DNA from: Ruminococcaceae bacterium UBA5579 | GTDB lineage: Bacteria > Bacillota > Clostridia > Oscillospirales > Ruminococcaceae | Reading direction: 5' to 3' | Assembly (NCBI GenBank): GCA_002425305.1 | Contig: DILZ01000085.1 | Span: 31,854-54,292 of the forward strand | Length of the DNA: 22,439 bases | Shown here: one piece after another, positions 1 through 7,290 of the stretch | How the letters are laid out: each line of letters opens with the position of its first letter | Numbering within the stretch: the stretch's first letter is position 1 | Program-made: the position numbers and the translations under genes | The notes under the pieces: model-generated | The model's input: only the letters and a program-made list of their open reading frames with translations | What the model was told of the DNA's origin: nothing | The model's database searches: none

Positions 1-1
1 C

Positions 2-649
2 GACGAGGAGGGGCGGCTCGACCCGAACGACTTCCGTATCGAGGGGATCGATATCGGTGCTGCCTCGCGCTATTACGTCGGTGACAAAGAGGGCTTCGCG
101 GAACTGCTGGAGCTTTACTTTATAGACGGTCAGCGCAAAAAGGAACTGCTCTGCGAGCTTTCCGGTTCGGATATATCCCGCTACTGTGTGGAGGTACACG
201 GACTTAAAAGCGCTTCGGCAAATATCGGAGCGATGAAGGTTTCAAATATGGCACGCGAACACGAGAATGCCGCTTCACAGGGCAATACGGAGTTCATCGC
301 CAAAAACTTCCCGCGCCTGCTGGAGTCCTATGAAACGCTTCTGCTGCAGATCGGACTGTTTCTGGACAGCCGCAATCAGCACGACGCTCAGGATAAGCTC
401 CCGCCCCTGACCGCCCGCGAGCTGAAGGAGCAGACGGATATGGCTCTGCATAAGCTGGAATGTTTTAAATCGCGGGAATGTTTTGATATCGTGGAGGAGC
501 TGCTGCGCCACGAGCTGCCGCAGGACGCGGCGGACAGTCTTTTGGAGATCCACGGGCAGCTGAAGCTGTTTGAGGACGACAACGCGGAAGAGCTGCTGCG
601 AAAATTATTAAACAGACTTGATGAAAAGGAGGATACGGCAAATGATTAA
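2..649 (+). CDS. HPt-domain phosphorelay protein, C-terminal part (5' end outside window)
   Basis: The frame is open from base 2, so the N-terminus lies upstream of the window; 215 residues are visible. Residues about 15-115 form a histidine phosphotransfer domain: a GIDIGAASRYYVGDKEGF-type entry, then the motif HGLKSASANIGA, where His66 of the fragment (codon 197-199) is the expected phosphorylated residue. The remaining ~100 residues are charged and helical, with no domain I recognise. The linker-like start (DEEGRLDPND) suits the end of a hybrid sensor kinase or receiver-HPt protein, but the kinase itself is not visible. The stop overlaps the next gene's ATG by 8 nt, so the phosphotransfer protein and the following receiver are translationally coupled and probable partners. 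Confidence 0.85.
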   Translation, partial: DEEGRLDPNDFRIEGIDIGAASRYYVGDKEGFAELLELYFIDGQRKKELLCELSGSDISRYCVEVHGLKSASANIGAMKVSNMAREHENAASQGNTEFIAKNFPRLLESYETLLLQIGLFLDSRNQHDAQDKLPPLTARELKEQTDMALHKLECFKSRECFDIVEELLRHELPQDAADSLLEIHGQLKLFEDDNAEELLRKLLNRLDEKEDTAND

Positions 650-1046
650 CAGAATTCCCGGAAAACGCATTTTGGCGGTAGACGACGCGGCAATTATCCT
701 GCAAAGAATAACGGATATTCTGGGAAAATACTATGAAGTTATCACAGTTAATTCGGGGTCGCGCGCTTTGAGGTATCTGCAGGAGGAAAAACCCGACCTT
801 ATCCTGTTGGACATTCGTATGGCACCCAAAGACGGCTTTGAAACGCTGCGGGAGATCCGCGCCATGGAGGACAGAGCCGACATTCCTGTAATTATGCTGA
901 CAGGCGTGGAGGATAAGCGGTTTGTTATGGAGGGCATCAATTTAGGCATTTGTGATTATGTACTGAAGCCCTTCGCGTCAAACGATCTGTTGGAGCGTAT
1001 CTGGCGTGTCCTGAAGGACAACAGCAATTCCTCACCCAAAGCATAG
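642..1046 (+). CDS. Single-domain response regulator (CheY-like receiver)
   Basis: A 134-residue protein that is only a receiver domain. The acidic pair is Asp14/Asp15, the phospho-acceptor is Asp57 (LILLDIRM), the switch Thr is Thr87 (VIMLTG) and the conserved Lys is Lys109 (YVLKPF). There is no output domain, so it should act as a phosphoryl shuttle or by protein contact, plausibly receiving phosphate from the HPt protein just upstream. I chose ATG 642 because an AAAAGGAGG ribosome site (624-632) sits about 9 nt before it; a TTG at 618 in the same frame lies upstream of that site. The start overlaps the preceding stop by 8 nt. The next gene, a CheX-type phosphatase, is a likely regulator of this receiver's phosphorylation. 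Confidence 0.92.
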   Translation: MINRIPGKRILAVDDAAIILQRITDILGKYYEVITVNSGSRALRYLQEEKPDLILLDIRMAPKDGFETLREIRAMEDRADIPVIMLTGVEDKRFVMEGINLGICDYVLKPFASNDLLERIWRVLKDNSNSSPKA

Positions 1047-1065
1047 GACAGAGGAGTTACGACGT

Positions 1066-1569
1066 ATGGACGCGATCATAAACAAGGAAACGCTTGAACG
1101 GATACTGGATCAGGCTCTTCAGGACGTAACGGAGCAGACAGCGGGCGTGCGCCTGCACCAAGGGGACAAACCTCCCGGGGAAAACCTCTGCACCGTTCAT
1201 ATCACATTTGACAAAGGGTTCGACACCGGTCTTACTCTTTACGCGGACACGAACCTGCTTGTCCGTATGGCTCAAAACTCCTTCCACGAGGAAACGGTGA
1301 CGCAGGAAGATCTGGAGGAATTCAGCAAGGAATATTTTAACGTGCTTTGCGGAAAGATCGCCGGCGCTTTGTATCGGGAAACGCAGGTAGCGGCTCATTT
1401 CAGCCAGCCGACGTTTTATCACGGGCGTTATATTCCGGAGGGACGGGAGGCGCAGTTCGTTCTCACATATTCCGACGAGAACAGCGAGGGAGCGCAGCTT
1501 ATACATCATATTCCCAGCAAAGCCGGTATTGATGAGAACGGTCAGAAAGGAGGCAGCACAAGTGACTAA
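1066..1569 (+). CDS. CheX-like chemotaxis phosphatase
   Basis: A 167-residue protein of the CheC/CheX/FliY phosphatase family, which speeds dephosphorylation of CheY-type receivers. The signature is visible as Glu85-x3-Glu89-x2-Asn92 (EEFSKEYFN) followed exactly 22 residues later by Pro115, matching the family spacing of E-x2-N-x22-P; Glu replaces the Asp/Ser often found at the first position. Only one such motif is present, as in CheX rather than CheC. The start ATG has GAGGAG (1051-1056) 9 nt upstream. It lies between two stand-alone receivers and overlaps the second by 8 nt, so one or both are its probable substrates. The last ~15 residues (SKAGIDENGQKGGSTSD) look like a flexible tail. Confidence 0.83.
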   Translation: MDAIINKETLERILDQALQDVTEQTAGVRLHQGDKPPGENLCTVHITFDKGFDTGLTLYADTNLLVRMAQNSFHEETVTQEDLEEFSKEYFNVLCGKIAGALYRETQVAAHFSQPTFYHGRYIPEGREAQFVLTYSDENSEGAQLIHHIPSKAGIDENGQKGGSTSD

Positions 1570-1924
1570 GAGAGTAATGGTGGTTGACGATTCCCGACTC
1601 GTCAAGGTTCAGCTGGAGGACGCTTTGAAGGGAACGGATTACGAAATAGCGGCTCACTGCCGCAGCGGCGAGGACGCAATTGAACAATACGCTTCGATAC
1701 AGCCGGATCTGGTGACGATGGACATTATTATGCAGGGAATGGACGGGCTGGACGCCGCAGAGATCATTCTTAAAAAGAATCCGGAGGCGCGGATAGTAAT
1801 GGTTTCATCTCTGGCATACAACGATACGATCGAAAGAGCGGAAGCCATAGGCGTCAAGGGCTTTGTTGAAAAGCCGTTTCATCAGGAGCAGCTTCTGAAG
1901 ACGTTTGAACAGGCGCTGAAATAG
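1562..1924 (+). CDS. Single-domain response regulator (CheY-like), GTG start
   Basis: A 120-residue receiver domain. Residues 9-10 are the acidic pair (VVDDS), Asp54 (TMDIIM) is the phospho-acceptor, Ser82/Ser83 (MVSSL) hold the switch position and Lys104 (FVEKPF) is the conserved Lys. The sequence style (VDDSRLVK, MDIIMQGMDGL) is closest to chemotaxis CheY-type receivers of Clostridia. The GTG at 1562 is chosen because AGAAAGGAGG (1544-1553) lies 8 nt upstream; it overlaps the CheX-like stop by 8 nt, giving coupled translation. It is the last gene of the operon and is followed by a terminator at 1994. A function in flagellar control or another behaviour cannot be decided here. Confidence 0.92.
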   Translation: MTKRVMVVDDSRLVKVQLEDALKGTDYEIAAHCRSGEDAIEQYASIQPDLVTMDIIMQGMDGLDAAEIILKKNPEARIVMVSSLAYNDTIERAEAIGVKGFVEKPFHQEQLLKTFEQALK

Positions 1925-1993
1925 AAAAAGCTCGCACATTGATCTCATATTATATTTTCCCGCTGCGGCGGGGAAGTTATGTTTATAAAAACG

Positions 1994-2021
1994 GAGCGGC
2001 AAAAAATGCCGCTCTCTTTTT
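1994..2021. terminator. Bidirectional intrinsic terminator
   Basis: The stem GAGCGGCA (1994-2001) pairs with TGCCGCTC (2007-2014) around an A5 loop, followed by TCTTTTT on the plus strand. Read on the minus strand, the same stem is followed by CGTTTTTA. It therefore ends both the signalling operon on the left and the converging ligase operon, whose last stop is at 2035. Confidence 0.88.
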
Positions 2022-2034
2022 ATGAAATAAAACG

Positions 2035-3564
2035 TCAGATGATATCTCCCTGCACGGTCTGACTGCGCTTTATTTTACGCGATGTCGTTTTTTCAAACTC
2101 TGTTTCTCTCACTCTGATGCGGCGAATAGCCTTTGAGGACGGCAGCGTTTTGTTAAGCTGCTTTACCTTTTCCCTTATCTCCTCGTAAGCCTCCTCTTTG
2201 GTCTTGCCCTTATAAAGCTCCGTTCCGAGGAACAGCTCCAGCGTCAGCGCCTCGTCCTCGGAATACACCATCTGCTCCTGGGCAATCTGCGCCGCTTCCA
2301 CTTTGTTTTCAAGCTCCTCCGGGGAAACGTTTTCGCCGTTTGAAAGGATTATCAGATTTTTCTTTCTGCCCGTAATGAACAAGCGGTTTTCATCGTCCAC
2401 ATAGCCGAGGTCGCCCGTATAGAGCCAACCGTCCCTGAGGGTTTCGGCGGTAGACGCCTCGTCCTTGTAGTAGCCCTGCATAACGGAGGGGCTTTTTACG
2501 GTTATCTCGCCGTCGACTATCTTCACCTCGCAGCCCTTAACGACCGTTCCGACGTCGCCGATGGATTTGCGCGAGAGGTCGCCCGTCGTTATTCTCGGCG
2601 AACACTCCGTCATACCGTAGCCCTGAGCTATTTGCAGACCAAGCTCCTCATACGCCTTGATAAGCTCCGGATTTAGATACGCGCCGCCGCTGTATATCGT
2701 CTTGAGCCGTCCGCCGAACACGCTCTGCGCAAGTGCTTGTATGGGGATATTGGGGTTCGCCTTTGCAGCGCTGCTTATCTGCTTGTATATTGTCGCGACG
2801 ATCATCGGTACAAGCAGTATGATCGTCGGAGAAAACAGCTTTAAGTTCTGCGCGACCTTCATCAGAGAATCATTTACGCAGACCGTTGTGCCGTATCTCA
2901 GCGAAAGCAGGATATCGCAGGTAAAGCAGTAAACGTGGTGAATGGGCAGAACGGTAAGCAGCGCGTCCTCAGTGGTGCTTTCGTTATCACAGCAGAGTAC
3001 GTTATCCATAAAGTTGCCGTGCGAAAGCATAACGCCCTTTGCCTTCCCCGTTGTTCCCGATGTGAACAAGATAGCCGCAAGATCGTCCGCGGCGGGAGCG
3101 GCGGGAGCATCGGCGGAATAGTCTGCTTTAATGTTTCCCATAGAAAAGCTCTCAGAGCTGTCGGAAAGCGAAATATATTCCTTTATGTTCGGGCAGGCAC
3201 TTTTAAAGACAGGCAGCGCCGCCGCAAACCGCTCATCATAGAACAGCACCTCAACGTCGGCTCTCACAAGCAGCTCGCAGATATCCGGCGGCGCGAGCAG
3301 CGCGTCGATAGGCACGGCGGCGTTACCGCCGGAAACCGCGCCGAGATAGCTCACAAGATAGTTGTAGCTTGTGGGACCTATAATTCCCGCGTGAATCTTT
3401 CTGCCGAATTTGCCCTTTATAAACGCGGCTGTTTTAAGCGCGTCCGAATAAAACTCGCCAAACGTCTTTGCGCTTATCTCTTCGCCGTTTTTCTCTTTAA
3501 TGAACACCAGATCGCCGTATTTTTCGCCGGCTGTCTTAACCAAGTCGAACAATGTTTTCATCAT
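2035..3564 (-). CDS. ANL-superfamily adenylate-forming ligase (acyl or aminoacyl activation)
   Basis: A 509-residue stand-alone adenylating enzyme. Visible core motifs, in order: the P-loop TSGTTGKAKG (residues 169-177), YGMTE (316-320), YTGD (382-385), the hinge GRKKNLI (399-405) and the C-terminal Lys497 in TTSRKIKR, a variant of the usual GKIxR. Such enzymes make acyl-AMP and pass the acyl group to CoA or to a carrier protein's phosphopantetheine. Because an acyl carrier protein gene lies 53 nt upstream in the same operon, loading that carrier is the likely job. The length and lack of fused domains resemble DltA or acyl-ACP synthetases; substrate (fatty acid or amino acid) cannot be read from the sequence. 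Two adjacent ATG codons exist (3564, 3561), both served by GAGG at 3570-3573. It is the last gene of the operon. Confidence 0.9.
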   Translation of the reverse strand: MMKTLFDLVKTAGEKYGDLVFIKEKNGEEISAKTFGEFYSDALKTAAFIKGKFGRKIHAGIIGPTSYNYLVSYLGAVSGGNAAVPIDALLAPPDICELLVRADVEVLFYDERFAAALPVFKSACPNIKEYISLSDSSESFSMGNIKADYSADAPAAPAADDLAAILFTSGTTGKAKGVMLSHGNFMDNVLCCDNESTTEDALLTVLPIHHVYCFTCDILLSLRYGTTVCVNDSLMKVAQNLKLFSPTIILLVPMIVATIYKQISSAAKANPNIPIQALAQSVFGGRLKTIYSGGAYLNPELIKAYEELGLQIAQGYGMTECSPRITTGDLSRKSIGDVGTVVKGCEVKIVDGEITVKSPSVMQGYYKDEASTAETLRDGWLYTGDLGYVDDENRLFITGRKKNLIILSNGENVSPEELENKVEAAQIAQEQMVYSEDEALTLELFLGTELYKGKTKEEAYEEIREKVKQLNKTLPSSKAIRRIRVRETEFEKTTSRKIKRSQTVQGDII

Positions 3565-3617
3565 AATATCCTCGCTGCAATCGGAACGTCTGTTCCTATC
3601 TTTTGTGTGAATATAAT

Positions 3618-3845
3618 TTAGCCTTGAAGCTTCTCGATATATTTTATCGCGTCCCCAACGGTCGCAAGCTCCAAAAGGTCGTTCTCGTTAACGTGAACGC
3701 CGAACTTCTCCTCGGCTTCCCCGAGAAAGCTCATAAAATCAAAAGAGTTGAAGCCCAGATCGTCAACGAACTTTGATTCCGGCGTTATCGCGTCGCGCTC
3801 GACCTCCACATAATTGCAAATCAATTCCTTAAGTTCTTCCAGCAT
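3618..3845 (-). CDS. Stand-alone acyl/peptidyl carrier protein
   Basis: A 75-residue acidic four-helix carrier protein. The phosphopantetheine attachment site is Ser34 in DDLGFNSFDFMSF, where most fatty-acid ACPs have DSLD; the FNSFD form is more like specialised carriers. A strong TAGGAGGA ribosome site precedes the ATG. It lies between the condensation-domain gene and the ligase gene on the same strand, so it is best read as the operon's own carrier, loaded by the ligase and presented to the condensation enzyme, not the housekeeping fatty-acid ACP. It needs a phosphopantetheinyl transferase from elsewhere, as none is in the window. Confidence 0.92.
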   Translation of the reverse strand: MLEELKELICNYVEVERDAITPESKFVDDLGFNSFDFMSFLGEAEEKFGVHVNENDLLELATVGDAIKYIEKLQG

Positions 3846-3904
3846 ATTATCCTCCTATTCTCGTTTACACGGTTTCCGCTGCGAACAAAATTGCGGAAGC
3901 CGCG

Positions 3905-5314
3905 TCAGATCATCTCCAGGATCTGACCGACGGTCCTCTCCTTATCCTCTATACCTCTGAACAGTATGCGGCAAAGGTAATAGTACAGAAATTCCATTTC
4001 CTTTTCACTCACAACGTCCTTTCTGTATTCAAAGCTGAAGTTCAGACCGTTGTCCTCGGGGCGGTGCATTACCGTGAGATAAAGCGGCTGAGCCGCAACG
4101 CCGTTTGAATACCAGAATGTCTTGTAATCGATATCGGGCATATCGGAATCCCTAGATCGCAGCGTCAGCGGCTGATAAGTCAGCGAAATGCTTTCATAGC
4201 TAGCGCCCGGAGCGAATTTCCGATACTTAGCGCGCTTCATAGTAAGCTCTATCGGGTCGTAATTCGCGTGACGGAATATCTGATTCTGCTTCGCCTGTAT
4301 CAGTCTTATTCCCTCGACAAAGCTCGTTTCCGGCTCTATTATCGTGCGCAGCGGGAAGAAGTGTATCCTCGTGCCGCCGCTGTGCTTTTCGAGGAGCGTT
4401 CCGCGCCGCGCTATGCAGGTCTTTACGGAAACGTCCTTTTCGTCGTTGTTGAACTTTGAAAGCACTGTGCGAAGCCCCATCAGCAGCAATCCCGCCATAG
4501 TCACCCTGTTCTCCTCGCAGAACTTCATCAGCCTTGCGGACGGCTCTTCCTCCAGGTGGTACACCGATATCGACGCTTCCATACTTTTCGAGATGACCAC
4601 CGCGCTTCGGAGATCCGGGTTGCCGCTTTCACGGCGCTGCGTGATAAGCCGCCCGGGTCCTGTGAAATCGGTGTAGATAGGCTCGTCGGCTTCTATCTCC
4701 GCTTTCCAGTACTCCTCGTCCGCAATGTGCGCGGGGTTGTCTTTCTTTTCATATTCAAGATCCTTTTTCAGCGCCTCTATATACGGCTTCATTGGCTTTG
4801 GCGCGGGATATTCGTAAAGCTTGGAGCAATACAGTTCCAGCACCCGCTTATTAAACTCTATAATAGAGCTTGAATCCATCGTCATATGATCGACCTTGAG
4901 ATAAATACCGTTATAGCCGCCCGGATATTTTATCATCACGACCCTGTTCATCGCGGAATTAAAGCGCTCTAACGGCTTCTCCGTCCATCTGCACATCTCC
5001 GCGTGAGCGTCCTCCTCTTTCCAATCGGAGAAATCGAAAAAGCCTATCTCGTGCTCGTCAAACGGAACGATGTACTGATACGGCGTGCCGTCCTCGTCCT
5101 CAATAAAACGAAGCCTCATCGTATCAAAGCCCGCGATGGTTTCTCTTATGCTGTCCTTCAGCACACCGAAATCCACATCGTTATTGATATACAAGCCCGT
5201 GCCGATGTTCAGCACCTGCGGTTTGGAGAACTTTATCGTGTAAAAATGCAGCCTTTGCGCGGCAGTAAGCGGATAACACTGCATTACTGTGCCGTTTATG
5301 TTAAATTCCTTCAT
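3905..5314 (-). CDS. Free-standing condensation-domain acyltransferase
   Basis: A 469-residue protein that spans a single condensation (C) domain of the NRPS/CoA-dependent acyltransferase superfamily. The active-site motif appears as DHMTMDS: His143 is the second, catalytic His of HHxxxDG and Asp147 the structural Asp, while the first His is replaced by Asp142 and the Gly by Ser148. Early sequence YPLTAAQRLHFY (14-25) matches the usual C-domain N-terminal motif. It has no adenylation or carrier domain, so it should work in trans, joining an acyl group from the neighbouring carrier protein to an amine or hydroxyl acceptor. Its ATG overlaps the hydrolase stop (ATGA, 5311-5314), showing translational coupling. 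PapA-like or lipid O-acyltransferase roles are alternatives; the acceptor is unknown. Confidence 0.82.
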   Translation of the reverse strand: MKEFNINGTVMQCYPLTAAQRLHFYTIKFSKPQVLNIGTGLYINNDVDFGVLKDSIRETIAGFDTMRLRFIEDEDGTPYQYIVPFDEHEIGFFDFSDWKEEDAHAEMCRWTEKPLERFNSAMNRVVMIKYPGGYNGIYLKVDHMTMDSSSIIEFNKRVLELYCSKLYEYPAPKPMKPYIEALKKDLEYEKKDNPAHIADEEYWKAEIEADEPIYTDFTGPGRLITQRRESGNPDLRSAVVISKSMEASISVYHLEEEPSARLMKFCEENRVTMAGLLLMGLRTVLSKFNNDEKDVSVKTCIARRGTLLEKHSGGTRIHFFPLRTIIEPETSFVEGIRLIQAKQNQIFRHANYDPIELTMKRAKYRKFAPGASYESISLTYQPLTLRSRDSDMPDIDYKTFWYSNGVAAQPLYLTVMHRPEDNGLNFSFEYRKDVVSEKEMEFLYYYLCRILFRGIEDKERTVGQILEMI

Positions 5315-6282
5315 ATTTCCTCCGAATATACTCCCAAATGTTCGTTCAAGAACTCCGTCACGGTTTCCTTATAAAGCTCTTCGTTTTCATAAAGCGACGC
5401 CGCGTGTCCCGCGTTTTCAATAATCAGCAGCTTTTTCGGACTTGTACACGCGTTATAGTTATCGACCGACATTCGAGGCGGCACAAACATATCCTCGTCG
5501 CCGTGAATGAACAAGATCGGACACGCGCCCGCTTCCATAGCATCAAAAGTGGAATAATCCGCAAAGCCGTAACCCGCCTTCTTTTTGCAAATACGCTCGT
5601 TTATGTCCATAACGGGGTGCGGCGGAAGGTGATAATCCCTTTTCAGAATGTGCTTGAAGATGTCATACGGCGATGTGAACGCGCAGTCGGCAATTATCGC
5701 CTTAACGTTTTCCGGAAAGCCCTCCGTGCCGCTTGCCATAAGCACGGTTGCGCCACCCATAGAAACGCCGTAAAGCACCACGTCCGAATCCTCGCCGAAG
5801 CGAGCCAATGCGTATTCTACCCACTTTATACAGTCAAATCTGTCAAGTATGCCGAAGCCGATGTATCTGCCCTCGCTTTTTCCGTGTGACCGCTGGTCGA
5901 CTATCAAAGCGTTATATCCGCGCTCCATAAAATACTCCGCCATCGTCGGACAGTCGTTCATACCCTGACTCGTGTAGCCGTGGAACAGTATCGCCGTCCG
6001 CTTTGAGGCGGGGCTTGCCGTGAAAAGCTCTCCGTGCAGAGTAAGAAGGTCGCGGGATTCTATTGTGACGTGCTCGGACGGACGCCGGAGCAGCTTATCC
6101 TTTTCGCGGTGGATTATTTTGATGTACTCCTCCCACTTTTTTGCGTCCGCCATTTCGCTCACGTCCACTCTGAGCTCGTCTTGACGCGGAATCACGCGGT
6201 TAAACAGGGTACGCGCCCCGAGATAGCTTGCGGCTGCTCCCGTAGCAAGCAGACCTGCGGCGGCCGCGATAACAAAATTCAT
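5311..6282 (-). CDS. Membrane-anchored alpha/beta-hydrolase
   Basis: A 323-residue serine hydrolase. Residues 1-30 (MNFVIAAAAGLLATGAAASY...) form an uncleaved signal-anchor-like helix; the rest is an alpha/beta-hydrolase fold with HGYTSQG (oxyanion region, 101-107), nucleophile Ser174 in GVSMGG, Asp264 in HGDEDMFVP and His293 in NAGHAAS. Such YqkD-like esterases are usually outward-facing or membrane-associated. As first gene of the operon it could release, trim or deacylate the product of the ligase/carrier/condensation proteins; that role is inferred from position only. I chose ATG 6282 over the in-frame GTG at 6291 because AGGAG (6291-6295) sits 8 nt before the ATG and overlaps that GTG. 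Confidence 0.87.
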   Translation of the reverse strand: MNFVIAAAAGLLATGAAASYLGARTLFNRVIPRQDELRVDVSEMADAKKWEEYIKIIHREKDKLLRRPSEHVTIESRDLLTLHGELFTASPASKRTAILFHGYTSQGMNDCPTMAEYFMERGYNALIVDQRSHGKSEGRYIGFGILDRFDCIKWVEYALARFGEDSDVVLYGVSMGGATVLMASGTEGFPENVKAIIADCAFTSPYDIFKHILKRDYHLPPHPVMDINERICKKKAGYGFADYSTFDAMEAGACPILFIHGDEDMFVPPRMSVDNYNACTSPKKLLIIENAGHAASLYENEELYKETVTEFLNEHLGVYSEEI

Positions 6283-6440
6283 AAAAGTCACTCCTTTTCC
6301 GACTATCAGTCAATCGCATTGACGGCAGATGGCTTCTCCAACGCGATCCGAAAGAGCCGTCCGGCAAGGCAGTTTTAACAGTCAAAACGCGCTTGAGAAC
6401 CAATGGGGTAAATCGAACACCGCTCAATGTTTCTAATCAT

Positions 6441-6469
6441 ATACTATCACATTTTCGACCGCCAGTCAA
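6441..6469 (-). promoter_or_regulatory. Promoter of the hydrolase/condensation/ACP/ligase operon
   Basis: Minus-strand -35 TTGACT (6464-6469) and -10 TAGTAT (6441-6446) are separated by 17 nt. The leader to ATG 6282 would be about 150 nt. The promoter is back to back with that of the TetR gene. Confidence 0.7.
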
Positions 6470-6470
6470 G

Positions 6471-6504
6471 TATTTTTTAAAAAATATATTGAATTTTTTT
6501 CAAT
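6471..6504. promoter_or_regulatory. Two palindromes between divergent promoters, candidate TetR operators
   Basis: A perfect 16-bp palindrome TATTTTTTAAAAAATA (6471-6486) lies between the two -35 boxes. Next to it ATTGAA-ttttt-TTCAAT (6488-6504) covers the -35 and spacer of the TetR-gene promoter. TetR-family regulators normally bind such dyads between divergent genes; binding here is inference, and A/T tract composition could produce the first palindrome by chance. Confidence 0.45.
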
Positions 6505-6517
6505 TTTGTGATACAAT
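6489..6517 (+). promoter_or_regulatory. Promoter of the TetR-family regulator gene
   Basis: The -35 TTGAAT (6489-6494) and -10 TACAAT (6512-6517) are 17 nt apart. A dyad overlaps the -35, consistent with autorepression. Confidence 0.7.
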
Positions 6518-6583
6518 ACAAAAAGAAAGGTCAAAAATCGGTCTTGCCCGTTAAAATTACCGAGCAGAAAAAGGAGCGATAAA

Positions 6584-7207
6584 ATGAAGCAGGACAAGCG
6601 AAAACAGATATTCGACGCTTTGGAAGAGCTGATGTCCAATGTTCCGTTTAAGGAAATATCAGTCGATCTGATAGCGCAGAAGGCAAACATCGGCAAGGGC
6701 AGCATCTATTATTATTTTGAGAGCAAGGACGAGATCTTGGAAAGTCTTATCGAGCGCAGCTACCGCAGAGCTATCCGCGAATATCTCGACAATATACAGC
6801 ACGAGCAGACTGCGCTCGGGCGCATAAAGCAGCTGTTCAAAAGCGTCATTAAAAAGGATTTTGACGACAGCCGCAAAAACCTCATTATAACGCTGCACCT
6901 GAACGACGACGTCGTTCTGCACAACAAACTGAAAGCTTTTGCCGTGCAGGAGCTTTCACCGATACTGACAGTACTGCTGGAGCAAGGCATTCAGGACGGC
7001 TCGATCGAAATGGATTATCCCCGGGAGAGCGCCGAAATAATCGTTTCCGTGCTTACGGTGTTCCTGGACAACACGTCCTCGCCGCAGGATATCAGCTCTA
7101 TAAAAAAGAAGCTGAAGATATTCGCCAACGTACTCGAAACCTGCCTTAAAACGCAAAAGGGCAGCTTCGACTTTCTGTTTGACACCATAGACGAAGCATA
7201 CGCGTGA
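6584..7207 (+). CDS. TetR/AcrR-family transcriptional regulator
   Basis: A 207-residue one-component regulator. The N-terminal ~50 residues are a typical TetR DNA-binding domain (KQIFDALEELMSNVPFKEIS, then VDLIAQKANIGKGSIYYYF with the recognition helix around residues 35-46). The rest is the variable ligand-binding helical domain, which gives no clue to the ligand. Ribosome site AAGGAG is 7 nt before the ATG. It is divergent from the hydrolase/condensation/ACP/ligase operon and shares a palindrome-rich 300-bp gap with it, so it most likely represses that operon and itself, perhaps responding to the product or to an acyl compound (inference). A bidirectional terminator follows. Confidence 0.92.
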   Translation: MKQDKRKQIFDALEELMSNVPFKEISVDLIAQKANIGKGSIYYYFESKDEILESLIERSYRRAIREYLDNIQHEQTALGRIKQLFKSVIKKDFDDSRKNLIITLHLNDDVVLHNKLKAFAVQELSPILTVLLEQGIQDGSIEMDYPRESAEIIVSVLTVFLDNTSSPQDISSIKKKLKIFANVLETCLKTQKGSFDFLFDTIDEAYA

Positions 7208-7241
7208 AGACAGGGAACTTTGACACAGATTCACAAAAAAA

Positions 7242-7279
7242 GTCCGAGGGAGGAACGTTTCCTCTCCCGGACAGTTTTT
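7242..7279. terminator. Bidirectional intrinsic terminator between tetR-type gene and FapA gene
   Basis: A long stem, GTCCGAGGGAGGAA (7242-7255) with TTCCTCTCCCGGAC (7259-7272; one mismatch and one G-T pair), is followed by GTTTTTATT on plus and by TTTTTTT on minus. It serves the two converging genes. Confidence 0.88.
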
Positions 7280-7290
7280 ATTCAATCGGC

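Noticed and set aside
1947..1977. GC-rich dyad (CCCGC...GCGGG) after the second receiver gene
   Set aside because: Short imperfect stem with no T tract; the real terminator is at 1994-2021.
2935..3621. 228-aa plus-strand frame opposite the ligase gene
   Set aside because: It is antisense to strongly supported ligase and has basic, low-complexity composition typical of a shadow frame.
2035..6282. dlt (D-alanylation) operon
   Set aside because: The ligase and carrier sizes fit DltA/DltC, but there is no DltB (MBOAT) or DltD, and a condensation-domain protein and hydrolase are present instead.
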